Shown here piece after piece: positions 46,160-58,806 of a stretch of DNA of 64,000 nt. Location: contig OX388309.1 in assembly GCA_947579605.1 (NCBI GenBank), positions 13,772,713-13,836,712 on the forward strand. The letters are read 5' to 3'. The translations under genes were made by a program, and so were the position numbers. The notes beneath the pieces were generated by a model that was not told the DNA's origin, ran no database searches, and was given only the letters and a program-made list of their open reading frames with translations. The stretch's first letter is position 1, and every line of letters starts with the position of its first letter. This stretch comes from Athripsodes cinereus (lineage: Eukaryota > Arthropoda > Insecta > Trichoptera > Leptoceridae).

Positions 46160-46254
46160 TTAAAAATAAATGAACTTTGTATTTTCCACTAAAATAACTT
46201 TATTTAGTTATAACGTTTTCGGAACTACTTGTTCCATCATCAGTAACAATACTG
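46160..46254 (+). mobile_element. One end of a TIR element (gttttcggaact family), interrupted
   Basis: The text matches the right terminal repeat of the element at 53821-54140, read from the other strand, including cgttttcggaact, acttgttccatcatcag and taacaatact. The partner end is not seen nearby. It is broken at 46254 by a palindromic insertion. Confidence 0.7.
46242..46254. repeat. Left 13-bp duplication flanking the palindromic insertion
   Basis: agtaacaatactg, repeated exactly at 46621-46633. Confidence 0.8.
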
Positions 46255-46620
46255 AAATAAATAAATCAAGCGTTTTATTCTACTATTGTTTTATTTGGTG
46301 AGAGAGACGTCTTTCGTCTTATAAGGACATTGTCAAATTTATTCACTGTGTCGGTGTTTAGGTAGTAGAATTCCATATCGAAAAAATAAAACAGGTGTTT
46401 TATTCTACTAAAGATTTAATTTGTGAGAGAGACGTCTTTCACAAATTAAATCTTTAGTAGAATAAAACACCTGTTTTATTTTTTCGACATTGTCAAACAT
46501 TGTGATTATGTCCTTATAAGACGAAAGACGTCTCTCTCACCAAATAAAACAATAGTAGAATAAAACGCTTGATTTATTTATTTCGATATGGAATTCTACT
46601 ATCTAAACACCGACACAGTG
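46255..46620. mobile_element. Palindromic insertion with permuted arms, 366 bp
   Basis: Three blocks on the left, A (about 46255-46335), B (about 46338-46384) and C (about 46385-46440), recur as reverse complements in the order C', A', B' (about 46440-46486, 46487-46582, 46583-46620). Blocks A and C themselves share ttttattctact and gtgagagagacgtctttc. It is flanked by a 13-bp direct repeat and encodes nothing. The order differs from a simple hairpin (A B C C' B' A'). Confidence 0.78.
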
Positions 46621-46633
46621 AGTAACAATACTG
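46621..46633. repeat. Right 13-bp duplication flanking the palindromic insertion
   Basis: agtaacaatactg, identical to 46242-46254. Confidence 0.8.
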
Positions 46634-47061
46634 TTTGTATCAATGTACCTATTTAATGGCGAATGACAAGATCTAAAGTCCGGACCCGAAAGTAGAGTAA
46701 GTAATAAACAAGTAGTATATAGCTTATCCACTTGTGATATTCGCTACCGTAACAAAAGTTCAATATTATTGAATACTAGTTTTTATAACCCGATATCGCT
46801 CAACAAACAGATAACCGAGCAAATACATGAATAATTAAAAAAATTAAAAAGCGTTTACTTGAATAAAACTATATAAAAAACATATCCCAATGAAATAACT
46901 TGAAGTTTGACACCTCACGTGCCTTTATTTAATTTAAAAAAAATGGTAGGCACCTACATGGAAAAATGTCTGATTTTCTCTTCCCAATGAAAAATATCTC
47001 ACGCGCTCATATATCTATTTCATCTATTTATCAATATTCCATTTCATTCATTCATTTCATC

Positions 47062-47150
47062 GCCCTCAACGCTCCTCTCGGGAGCACAGGGCAGAAACAG
47101 AGCGTCTCTGCGCCAATTGCGTCACCTCTTTCCACGACATCGAGTGTCAC
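47062..47150 (-). pseudogene. LINE 3' relic, copy C
   Basis: Matches copies A (5049-5223) and B (24258-24640) over the last part of the RT C-terminal domain: gctcctctcgggagcac, agcgtctctgcgcc and cacctctttccacgac. About 15 bp present in the other two are missing. A TCATT-rich tail lies to its left. Confidence 0.7.
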
Positions 47151-48118
47151 TATTTAGGAGTAGTTAATCTTTTATGAATTTTCATACATTTGCTTAGCCT
47201 TTTTTGTGACATTTCTCATTAAAATTGCAAGATCTCTATCAATGTATAAGATATTGAAAATATTTTTAGCCTAGAACCTGCCCAGAAAATGAGACTTCGT
47301 ATAAAGTACCTATATAATTTATTTTACTTCTGTCTTTCCTAATTTCAGAGTCCACGAACATACATACATATTTACAAACCGACTCAAATGTTTATGTGTG
47401 GATAAGATATCTTTCGAAGAACCATTATTAAGTATTTTTTACATTGTGTATTGCTTTGAGATTTTATTTGTGATTTTCGTATATACCTATGTCACATTAT
47501 TATGATGAACTGCATAGAAATATAAGTCTGTGAGAGTAGTTCATATCACAAAGACACGCTTGTGCAAACACAAGTAGGTACTATCCACATCATTAGTTGA
47601 ACAAAGGGTAGAGAGGTTGTGTAACAAGTTTATAATAATAAGGTATTGTATGAACATGTTCAATATACATTGAGCATTGAAGACTAATGTACAGAAATGT
47701 CTGCTCTTTCATTTAATTTATATTATAGCATACACAGCTACATCATAATAATGATAACTAATGTTTGTAATTTGATGTCAGAATTAATTAAACCACAGCT
47801 TTTCCTTTTTGTTCCATTGAGCTTCAGGCAAAGAATTGGTCTCTTAATCTTTTCTGCAAGTTTTCGACTATCCTGTAAAGAGCAGGGGCCGTACATATAG
47901 ACAAACCGTACTTAACGATCGACTACTGATGAACTTTTCGACAATCTACCTACATGTACCGTATAATTATGCGTTATTGTTGCGGTTATAGTTGAAAATT
48001 TGTTTGTAGTCGATCGACAAGTGCGTGTTTGTCTAGGGGGTCAGGTGTTTGAAAAAGGAAAGATATGTCGCGATTACTGAATTCGTTATAAGGCTTGCAT
48101 CTCTATGACTAGTAGCAG
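47151..48118. other. AT-rich flank, no gene seen
   Basis: No recognisable coding, RNA or repeat feature. Confidence 0.45.
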
Positions 48119-48319
48119 AGGCCTGAGTCAACAACACACTATCGCGTCACGTTCCCGCTCCGCTAGCGTTCGGGTGCAGACGATGGTGCGCCAAAGTGTT
48201 AATTTTCGTAACTATTGTGTATCTTAGCAACGAAATTGACACTTGCTTGCAACATCGTCTGCACCCGAACGCTAACGGAGCGGGAACGTGAGACGAAAGT
48301 GTGTTGTTGACTCAGGCCT
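48119..48319. mobile_element. Palindromic element, AGGCCT family, copy 2
   Basis: 201 bp, beginning aggcctgagtcaacaacaca and ending in its complement. The arms contain gttcccgctccg and cgttcgggtgcagacgatg. The centre (ttaattttcgtaac, then attgtgtatctta) is shared with copy 1 at 41765-41962, while the arms have diverged strongly but kept base pairing. It is non-coding. Confidence 0.82.
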
Positions 48320-48348
48320 CAACAACACACGTCTACACGTCAACAACG

Positions 48349-48392
48349 TCTGCTTGGTATCCCACGCTTGGGATATGCTGTGATGGTATAAT
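48349..48392 (+). repeat. Repeat family S / LINE tail fragment
   Basis: cccacgcttgggatatgctg, then tgatggtataatagta, match the 3' tail of family S. Only the tail is present. Confidence 0.6.
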
Positions 48393-49244
48393 AGTATTTA
48401 AGGAAATTGTATGCGTTGAATTCCTGCAATAGACTAGGTTTATCACAATTTTTTGTAAGTGTAATTATAAGTTCATTCTGGGAACCAGAGTATTAATATT
48501 TCATAGTAAAATTTGTCACTTTAAATGGATTATACTTAAGGCGATTAAATAATAAACATAATTGGGCAAATGAAATATTCAGATTCTGATGCAAAATTGT
48601 TTCAAAATATAAAGTTAGAATAAAAAATCAAACTAGTCAATCCTATTACGAAACTTTCTACTCAAAAACATTTTCTTTTAGTCAATACTTATTAATAATA
48701 TTCCATTACTGCTTGGTTCCATAATGTAATCATAACTTGTTGTTAACTAGCACAGTAATATTATTATTTCTTTTTCTTCAGAAAACGAAATTTCTTTTGG
48801 TTTGTCCAAGAAACGGACATTTATTTTCAACAATTTCTTCATTCTCATTAATTTAATAATTTCTCTACTAAAATTTTTATTGAACAGTAGTAGGTAAGTA
48901 TAAAAAGCAGTAGAAACATTTTTGTAATTTTAATATAAAGATAAATTTCTCTACAGATTGATTGATTGAATCAAAACATTCACAAAGATTTTATTTACTA
49001 AGTTAATTATTTATTTTACTTATTTAGAATTCTGTACATCGAGTACGACGAAGTACCTTTGTGATTTAAAGTGAAAAAATAAATAATTAGGGAAGGAATA
49101 TTTTAAATTAAAATTAACGGTTTAACCCACAGCCCCCAATTAGGAAACGGTATCCTACTCTTATCTGTCGGTTTATAAGTTTCCTATAAAATGGAGATTT
49201 TTGTATAATATCACGTTTAAGATAAATAACATTTCAGGAATATG

Positions 49245-49375
49245 ACATGCCACCCACCCGAAATTTTCAATATTTATGTTGGACATGGTGAAGACAATAA
49301 ATTTATTACATGCAGCTACTCTGCTGGCATCGCCACTTGTGGAATATGCCATGATAGTATAGTAGTAGTATAAAG
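49245..49375 (+). repeat. Short interspersed repeat family S, copy 5
   Basis: The sense copy starts with gccacccacccgaa and continues through catgcagctactctgctgg, cgccacttgtggaatatgcc and tatagtagtagta. The order and GTA tail are as in copy 4. Confidence 0.72.
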
Positions 49376-49661
49376 TATTGATGATAAACCTTATATTATA
49401 TTATCAACAATTCTTAATATCCTGGGTTAAGATTTATCAACACCGGGCCATACGAAAAGTCAAGTAAGTAGGTAATATCGTGGGTTTAGTAAACATTATA
49501 TTGTAGTATTGTTTTGAGAATAGCGCAGTTTTCAAATACATACTTTTACATAGCAGAGATAATTTGTCAATTCGGACAGAGAAAAATGTACCATGATTAA
49601 TAAATAAAAAACATATTGATTGTAACTTTTGAAATATATTGTGATTAATGTTATTGAAATC

Positions 49662-49805
49662 CATTTTTTTTTTTTTTTAAAAAAAAAAGATATATCTGGG
49701 TTTTGTTATAAACCCAAATACAACATTATACACCTTTCACACTAAGCTAAAAGCTTGTGCCGTGAAAGGGGAGTTTGCCGGCACCTGGGATCGAACCACG
49801 CATTT
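49662..49805 (-). repeat. tRNA-derived SINE-like fragment with A/T homopolymer end
   Basis: On the - strand, a box B-like gcgtggttcgatcccaggtg is followed by a body (caaactccccttt, gtataatgttgtattt) and ends in an A/T homopolymer palindrome at 49663-49689. There is no acceptor-stem pairing, so it is not a tRNA gene. Confidence 0.5.
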
Positions 49806-52800
49806 AAACTGTAATTTTTTTATATATATTAAAAAATTAAAAACACTTTATTTTACACTTTTATTTAGTAACTTCTGTTAAGTTCTGAATATGAAACAGT
49901 AAGTTTTAAACATTAAAAATTAAAATAAAATAATTATTAAGGTACCTACATCAATTTTTCATTATTCCAATTGTGTGGTAAACTAGTGAGGACCTGCAAA
50001 AATAATAAATATATTTGAACAGGGCAACCTTGTGAGGCTGCTACAGCATAAATATATCCAAATTGGTGGCGTACAGACAGCTGGATGCGAACGTCAGTCA
50101 TCAAGCATCAAGCAAAAATCTTAAATTTTTGGGTGACAATTCGGAGCATTCTCCGAAAAAATATTCGAATGAATGTCTTCGTTACCCGTCCATGAGACGT
50201 ACGTCGCCATAAGTGATGTATTGTCTCTGTTTTTATATGTATGTATATTTATTTATTATTATTTATTTTGCAGAATATCATTTAATCAAATCTCCAAATA
50301 TCCAATATGAACATCTACTAAGTTACTCATAAATGGAACGATTAATTAAATTTCCTTTATTTGGCGTACCAAGCTTCTTTTAACAACTTATTTCTTTTTG
50401 TATGACAATACAATAATTCGTGAAAAAGGGCCATCTTCCTCCTTAAAACTTAATCTTCCGAAGACTTAATACTTCTATAATCTGCCGACAACGAAGCTCA
50501 TCACGTTTCTAATGGAAAAGTTTAGTAGGGGACGATATTGTTATATAAGTTGGATACATCCTTATAGACGGATGTGATTATTTTGTGCTTAATGTTGGCA
50601 TAAAAGATTTTCATGAATTTCGCACACGATATTTTCTATCTACTTATTTTTACGAATTTATTAAGTAGACATTATTATCCCCTTTTTTTATCGAATAAAT
50701 GCTGTTTATTTTTTGTATTGTATAAGTCTGATAAAATGGATATTGAATACTCGCATGATAAATCACCTAGAATAATAATTATTATTATTGTGCTAATTTT
50801 CACATTGTGAACATCATATTCAAACGTTTAATTTTATGATTAAGGTTTCAATTTTTGCAATTACCTACAAATTTGAAAATAAATGTAGGTACACACGAAA
50901 AAAATAACCTACACATGGGTACGTAGGTACAAAATAACAACCATATATAAATAAATATACCTAGGTATATAGCGTTCGATTCTTCGAAGTAAAGTTGGCT
51001 GAACGAAGTCACTACTCGGTGATTAGTGAAGTCACCCGCTGTGAAAAGAATTATTATAAGAGAAACCTATTAAGAGCAATTGGTGGATATGTTCATGTTC
51101 ACGGTACAAAGCGCTTAAGCTAGTCTAAGCCGATTTTTAATACTCTCTACTTTTCCTGACAGGTGATACCTACATATAATATACACGTTGCACGCTGTAT
51201 CACCACACCGACCGGTTCACGCTGCAACTGTGAATAGGAGCAGGATTACGTCGATAAATCTACAATCTCCCTTACTCGTCTATGCCTGCTTCCTCCATAA
51301 CAGCCGCGCCGCTGAAGCCTGACACCACCTCAGCTGATGTCTGGTTGAATCCTGAAAAATCGGCTAACAGTCTTTCTCCAAACTAACTTAAAAGTGTTTT
51401 TCAAGACAACCGTACGTATGTACCTAAAGTAGGTACTCTAAATTAAGTATAAATTGTATATATTTGTACAAAACAACACAAATAACTTAAGTTCAATGGA
51501 TGTTTACGAGTATCGATGTTATTTTTACAATTAACGTTGGCAATTGACGTTGTCTTTTCTAAGCTTTATATAGTAATTTCTATTTATTTATTTTTATTTA
51601 CATATATTCACGGCGTTAGGCTTTAACATGTTTACAATCAAATCAGAATAGAGAACAACAACATGACAAAAAAATTACAATTAATGTGTCGAATCAAAAA
51701 TAGTAATACTGGTAAAATAAATGTATATAATACAATTCTTATAAATATGTCAAAATAAAATATTCAAATAAGTCATTTTAAGTAAAGGATTCATAAATAT
51801 AAAGTCATACAAGTAAAAAATTAGTAATGAGATAATTATTATTTTTGTCAATCAATAATACTTAAAAATTCAATGTCAAAAGAGGATAAATATTTATTGT
51901 CAAACAGGTATAAGTGTAAGTGAGATAACTATTATATGACAATCTAAAATATTCAAATAAGTCATTTTAATTAGAGAAATTATAATTGGAACATTGTTTG
52001 ATAAGATTTTAAGTCAGATTAATTTAGGTCAAAAAGATATAGAAAGTATGATTAAATGATTGACTCAAAATTTACAACACTCGATAAAATATTGAACATA
52101 AATGGGTAGATGATCATTGATCAACGAGTTGCCCAATGTCATTTTAACATTTGGTTATATTGTTTGATTACGTCAGATTTATATTTGAGGAAACCATCGG
52201 CAATGATGTCTGCATATCCCTCCACCAGATTACCCAGACGATGGATCGGAATTATCTATATCCGAGAATGAAACATATAATTGTTTTTTGCATTATACTC
52301 ATGGAACAGAGATGTCTGTCTGGTAGATCGGGTCGGGACACGAATTTGAAACATTTCGTGTGCTAAATTTGCATAAGTTCAATGCACTTTGGTTTATATT
52401 ATTGTAATAATAACTCTACAATTTATAGTGCGCTGTTTTGTGGAATAAATTCACTTCAAGGGCGCATTGTAGTACAATTACACTATAATTATATAGATAA
52501 TTGAATTAATTGAATGATTATACAGTAAACTAAATGTCGACCAAATGAACCAACAAAATTTCAACTATCGGACTAACTTCCGGACCAGGCATTCATTAAA
52601 AATCCAGAATCAAAACAATTCCATTACCACTTCACTGGACTGTTGAAGATGTATATTCATACAAAGCTATATACCTACAAGTAAAATAATATATTTATAT
52701 AATTGTGTAAGAAGCATGTACATTATATAAACCTGTTCATTGAGTGTAAAACAAACTTCGAAAAAGAAATAAAAATTACTAAGTAATAAAATTTATTTTG

Positions 52801-53820
52801 ATTTTTCATTAGCCTCACATAATTACGTTAAACTAGTGCACGCTGAGTACTTCAGTATAATAACATAGTTATGTACTTTATGCAAACAACTATAGAATAA
52901 TGAACTTTTTATAATCAAAGGCAAGCACACGGTATTTTGCACACTCAGATAGACAATATTTTATCCTACTGTTTGTTACATTTTGCAAGAAAAATATTTA
53001 ATATATTACTAGCTTATTAAAGGCAAAGAACTACGTTAGTGATTGAAATTTTGTTTGTAATTACTGACAATCAAATAACAAATTAGAATAAGAAATGCTT
53101 GTTAACCTAGAGTTAGGGTCTTGTACATTAAATCGGAATCAATGTTCCAATTCTCTTACTGCAGACCTACTACATACATAAATAATAATCTTACTGTTTT
53201 CTGCAAGGCGTTTGGGATTATTTGACTTTACTTTAAGCCTTCATAGTTTAAATAAGTCTTTAAAAATTATAGCTTGTGAAGATATTTGAAAATTTCAGTT
53301 AAATTGTCCAGTATACATACACTTTCTTCGTATTGAATTTCATCAAAGGATAAATAACTATGACATTTGCTATGTCAGTAGGTAATACATGATCATGTCA
53401 TGCAGAATGGACTCTCTTTATAACTCGCTTCACATCACAGAGCATTATTTAAGGTCCCATAGAAAGTTCAAACTTTGTGAATAAATTATTATCGTGTTTT
53501 AATATTTTATTCATTTTTGAAGTATACCAACTACTCTGGAAAGAGTGCTTTCATGAGAAAAGTATATTAAGTAATACATTATTCAGAAGACTATTTGAGG
53601 GTCATGATGTATTGTATTTTAATATAATTTTTCTCTTTCTCATTAATGTCAAATTTCGCTAGTAGGTGTATGAAGTTATGGCTCTTATTTACTTATTTGT
53701 TTTCTTTTTGTGTGAAAGAGTACCTTTGTCGCAAAAAATCTATTCTTTTTTACCGGAGTCTACAACTTTTTTTGCGACGAACGTATAATTTAAGACAAAA
53801 ACTTTATTGTATATTATTAT
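49806..53820. other. Intergenic DNA; one GC-richer island of unknown nature
   Basis: Mostly AT-rich. At about 51070-51400 the base composition is clearly richer in G+C (for example cagccgcgccgctgaagcc), but there is no open frame or box A/B signature; it could be an old LTR or regulatory fragment. At 51580-51690 a TTTA-rich tail with gcgttaggctttaacatgtt resembles 34553-34690 and may be a LINE 3' end. Confidence 0.4.
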
Positions 53821-54140
53821 TTTAAAAATAAAAGAAATTTTGTATTTCCCACTAAAATAAGTTTATATAGTTAACGTTTTCGGAACTAAAAAATGCATTC
53901 GCATAAAAAAATATAGTAAATATCCAAATCCCTCCCATATCATCTCCACTCTTGGCAATGCATCTTTTTACTCCACCCCTGCCCCCGCCCACCACTCCTT
54001 CACCTTCACCCCAACATTGACTGGCCTTGAAATTAATTAACGATTAGTATTGTTACTGATGATGGAACAAGTAGTTCCGAAAACGTTAAAACTAAATAAA
54101 GTTGTTTTACTAGAAAATACAATGTTTCTTTTATTTTTAA
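53821..54140. mobile_element. TIR element of about 320 bp (gttttcggaact family)
   Basis: The ends tttaaaaataaaagaaa and their complement are at 53821-53837 and about 54124-54140. The inverted repeats continue to cgttttcggaact, about 65 bp. A less AT-rich interior (cacccctgcccccgcccacc) has no frame. It is related to the broken end at 46160-46254. Confidence 0.75.
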
Positions 54141-56514
54141 ATTAATAATTAATATGGAATTCCACAGTGTTAATCACGAAACATTCGAAAAAAATTGTAT
54201 TTCTTATAAAAAGGGTTTTAGCCTTCTATTAACATTATATAATAGCTTTAGAAAACTGTATCCAATAACATGAAGAGATTTCTGAACGCTCCACCCTATA
54301 TACGAGATATCTGCTGTAGGTATTACGGAGATAGAATATTTTAATATTGCTTTCAATGTTATATTGTGTTTTATGTGAACTAAAATGTGATTATTATAAC
54401 TATACACAAATTTAAACAGAATTTCATCAAAAACATAATTCGTTCATTGTTTCCTGCAACACAATTACGTAACTTTTGAAAATTAAACAATATTGTATAT
54501 TTTCCTTGCGCTTCCTAACTACTGTGTATGCAGCTTTTTTCAATATGAATACAAATTATATCTCACATCAAGTATACTTGTGATGTGATTTAAGTAAATC
54601 GTATCTAGTATAAAATTATGATACATCCTCTTTTCTAGTATAGGTCCTTGGGTACTTCATAATTACTCCGTCTAATATAAATAATTGTATGACCTTTTGA
54701 CAACATAAGTACGTAATGATACTTCGAGTACAGGTTGTATTACGTAAGATATAGATATTTCTTTCTATACCATTCCGGCACATCCCTCAAATGAAATAGA
54801 CAGTAGGCTGGCTGAATGTGTTGAATGTAGATATTTTAACAAGTCCGTGGATTACGATTCGTCTGTTAAGATTACATTGTTTGACTTCTTGTAATGAAGA
54901 CCAGGGAATGAAGAAAAAGTAAAAATTTAACCTGAAAAAAGATGAATCGATGATGCAGTCCCTATTATTCGCATAAATTAATCATGAGAAAATAAGCCAA
55001 ATATCGGTTATAATATTATAACATTCGTCTGTGGAGAGATGATGGAGAGAGATGGAGTAAAAGATCTATTTGTTGTTCAAAGTTTTCTTTCTTTCTGACA
55101 TTTAGATATACTCGTTCCTAAGTTCTCTAAATAAAAGATGAACTTTGTTTACTCTCAGAAAACCAAATTTTGTGTAAATATTAAATATTTAAGTTTGATT
55201 TTGACATATTCAACGAGAATTTCTATTCATTAAACAAGTTTTATTTTACAATTTTAGCATAAGTCAACAATATTGTCTCATTACAATTGATATGAACATT
55301 TTTAAAGTGTATCTAAATATCTAACTTTGATGTTGATTATGTAGAGATAAATAAACATAACGTATAACCGAAACAATCTTCATTATATAATATAATTAAA
55401 CATTCCAGGAGTTTCTCTATGATTTCATATTAGTATTACTATGTACCCATGTATTAGGTATACGCGTATAATCTTTAATTCTAATCATTACTATACATAA
55501 ACCTCACTTAGTAATATCGTGTGGATACGGGATTATTTAATTAAACTTTACCTCAATATATGAGAGCGAACCTATGCATACCGTAGATATTATTCACAGG
55601 TGAGCGAACTTTGTTGCAATTATAATTATTATTAAGGTTTCTTAACAGGCAAACAATATTAAAATACAGGCTTCTAAAGAAACAACCAATCAATCAATAC
55701 TCCTAACTTCAGATGAACTTCATCTTATCAAGTGAAAAGATAATAAAATTAACTCCTAAATTATTAGTGACCTTCAAAGTTATTTTCCTACACCGAAAAT
55801 AATAACAATAAGTGAAATATATTTCAACCGACCAAACTTCCACATTATTGATTTATTTATAATATAGGTAGTATGTGTAAGAAAAGCGGGATCGGAAATA
55901 GAACTTTTGAATTTAATATTTAAAATTCAAAAGCCAATAATTCTTACATTAAATATGTCTCAACGATTTCTTTTTGCGTAGCTCCTTAAACATCAAGATT
56001 TCCCCTCTGATTTGAATGCACGAAACTTACTCTCAAATACGTGGCAATTATCAAAATTGCGACAACTCGAGGGAGTTTATTAAATATTAAGGATATTGAA
56101 AGGTTGTTAGGATCTTGGGTTTTCAACTTTTTACTGACACTTACTGCATTTCAATTCAATTTTTTTAAATTGGAATAATAATATATAGGTACATACAATA
56201 TACACAATTACACATTTTTTATCATATTTTTTATGCCCTGAAAATTGAACAGAGCTTTGAGGGACTATAGAGCTATTTTTTTTCATATTTAAGAGACGAT
56301 TAATCTTTATAATAATAAATCTCGTATACTTTCATTCAGCAACTTACCATATGTATGAAAAATAAAAACACGTTAACAATCAGTCACCCAACCATTACAT
56401 CTCAAACACCTGTACACCACCTTCTCCTTGAAATATCTCTTTAATATTTAATTGAAAATAATTCAAAATAATTTTGTAACAAAAGTTTCAATATTAAGGG
56501 TATAAACATTCCTG
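54141..56514. other. AT-rich flank, no gene seen
   Basis: It contains only a degenerate piece of repeat family S on the - strand at about 54766-54825 (ccattccggcacatccct, gtaggctggctg). Confidence 0.45.
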
Positions 56515-56885
56515 TTAAGTTGTTTGGGGTTGTTCTTCTTCTTTTACCTTCTCTTTTAGTAGATCTGTAGGTCTGTTTTTTTGGCATCGAGTTCTCCTGG
56601 GACACAGAGCTCCAACTGTCTCGCCATCTCTTTGCAGGTCTTCCAAATTGGCGAGTCCCCTTGGCACGTTGTTTGCGGCTTCATGAGGGAGTCTATCACT
56701 GCTCATTCGTTCTTCATGATCGCGCCAGAAACGTCTTCTTTTCCTGGTCCATTTGACAATATCTTTGGTATAGCAGGTCTCACGTGTTTCTGATTCTGTC
56801 CCTTGGTGTTTTTCCCAGAATAGCGCGGAGTGTCTTCATTTTGGCAGTTCGCAATATTGCTTTGGTTTTATTTGGTTAAACATTT
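56515..56885 (-). pseudogene. Degenerate LINE reverse-transcriptase C-terminal fragment
   Basis: On the - strand, KMKTLRAILGKTPRDRIRNT and, after frame changes, KWTRKRRRFWRDHEERM and DRLPHEAANN read as the C-terminal domain of an endonuclease-RT LINE. Stops and frameshifts intervene. The family differs from L1S and from copies A-C. Confidence 0.65.
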
Positions 56886-58195
56886 TCTGTATATTTTACT
56901 GTATAAACAAGAACACTCGTAATATCAAAGGTTTTCATCAAGAATACCTATAAAAAAAAAATCATATAAGAAACTAAAACATAATTATGTTTATCTAAAT
57001 TTACAACGTTTCCCTTACAAATATTCTGGAAGGCTTCGAGTAAATAACAAAATAAATGTTTATCAACCAATCTATAATACATAGAGAAGAAAATTTCATT
57101 AAACAAACCGTTAAACATATTTTTTTTTATGTTTCGGTTCAAAAATATTAAATTCTTGTTTATACATCAATAGATTCCTACTCGTGTTTTAATAATATTC
57201 GTGATATATGTAAAACTTTTCCTATATTTCATTCGTATACAAAATTTGTCCTGATTTTTCTTAAAATGATTGACGTCAAAAACATTCAAGAAGGTCTTTG
57301 TTCTATTGTATTCTAAATTTGGATATGTTTTTTTATAAAAAGTCAACCCACATAAAAGTCTCTCAGCATTTGAAAAATTCACTGCTTTTAAAAATACTTG
57401 AGATTACAACCCAATTTCATATAAACCTTCTATGTATGCCATAAACGTACAAGTATGTCAATTTAAGAAATGAAGTCACATGTTGTGGAGTGACGATAAC
57501 ATTCTGGCCTGTAAGTCATGAGTTCCCGGGTTCTATCTATGTACAAGCAGAACATAAGAGAAGATTAAAACCGTAGTTTAAGAATAGTTCTGTTTGTGAG
57601 AATTGTCTATACTTACCTATGTTATTATATGTTATATTTTTATGGAACTGAACATTTTTTGCAATGAATAATAAACTTATAAAAAAAACATCATTACGTG
57701 GTCCTTCTTTCTGCGTTTCGCAAAGATACATTGAAGGTGAAAAAATTAGTACTTAAAGAGAAAATTCTCATCACGTGACTAGCGTATAATATTTTTATAA
57801 CCGAATTTTCTGTTCCTTGTTATTTTTCTACTAAAATAAATACCATATGATAATCACACGAGTATATTACAACAAAAATCCAATGTAGATATGTTGTGAA
57901 CAGCCTATATACGAGTTTGAGCTATTTATGTAGTCTATCATGAAGAGGTAATTATAAGTTAGCTAATTCACGTGAAACATGCGATGCTCAATGCATTAAT
58001 TACAACTTACCTGTGCTAGTAATGAAAAGCTTTTCAACTAATTGTTAGTTGTCTATCAATATTAATCTATCTATGAACATACAATATTACATTATGAGAA
58101 TAGTATGCATTTCAACATGCAACTGGTACAAAGGAAAGTAGGATAATATGCAATATGCATACAATCTCCGCTTTGACAAACAACGTATCACTGAC
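56886..58195. other. AT-rich flank with a doubtful SINE remnant
   Basis: No gene. At about 57480-57640, gttcccgggttctatc and tgagaattgtctata recall the tRNA-SINE at 33192-33418, but similarity is low. Confidence 0.35.
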
Positions 58196-58199
58196 TTAA

Positions 58200-58357
58200 A
58201 AAATATTAAAAGTAAAAATAATTTAGAGTTTTAAATTTATTTATTCACCAGTAACATATGTTTCGGGTTACAGGCCCATATTCAACCCGAAACATATGTT
58301 ACTGATGAATAAATAAATTTTAAACTCTTTTAAAAGTATTTTTACTTTTAATATTTT
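58200..58357. mobile_element. 158-bp palindromic MITE with TTAA target duplication
   Basis: TTAA flanks it on both sides (58196-58199 and 58358-58361). The terminal repeat aaaatattaaaagtaaaaat is followed by an almost fully self-complementary body (gtaacatatgtttcgggtt) around a small loop with caggcccatatt. TTAA specificity is known for piggyBac- and Kolobok-type transposases, but the terminal bases do not match typical piggyBac ends. Confidence 0.8.
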
Positions 58358-58665
58358 TTAATTTAATAATGGAGTTTTACTCATTAAGTGAAAACAAAAT
58401 CAGTATGATTGACTTGTTTTCTGTAGAATATTGCATATTATTTATGTTTGCTCTAATCATCATACGGAACATTTCTTCATACTTGATCCAAACAACCTAT
58501 CTTATTTAATTGTTCAAATATGAGATACTGTAACACCACATAATTTCAACATAGCATAACAACAACATAACCTGCCAATGATGACTGACAGCCGCTGTCA
58601 AGGTACAGGAAGTACCTGATTATTTAACAGGATCATCAATAGATGTCTCAGTTATGGAAGCCTCC

Positions 58666-58700
58666 AGAATGTTCCCGAATGTTCTAGAAACTTCTAGAAC
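58666..58700 (+). promoter_or_regulatory. Heat-shock element: seven contiguous nGAAn/nTTCn pentamers
   Basis: The units are agaat, gttcc, cgaat, gttct, agaaa, cttct and agaac: seven perfect alternating pentamers with no spacer. An additional in-phase ggaag (58656-58660) lies upstream and a near-match aatcc (58701-58705) follows. Trimeric heat-shock factor (HSF) binds three such units, so this site could hold two trimers cooperatively. It lies about 107 bp upstream of the TATA box, a normal position for an inducible promoter. Confidence 0.88.
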
Positions 58701-58806
58701 AATCCGAGCGGAAGTAGATAGGCGGAGTTCAGGAACAGGTACCTCTCCCACTATCACACCGTCCACTTCCAAGGTATCCATCAGCTGTTCAGTACTGACT
58801 CAAGGG

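Noticed and set aside
52151..52366. 71-residue frame in the distal flank
   Set aside because: No recognisable domain, no splice context, AT-rich background.
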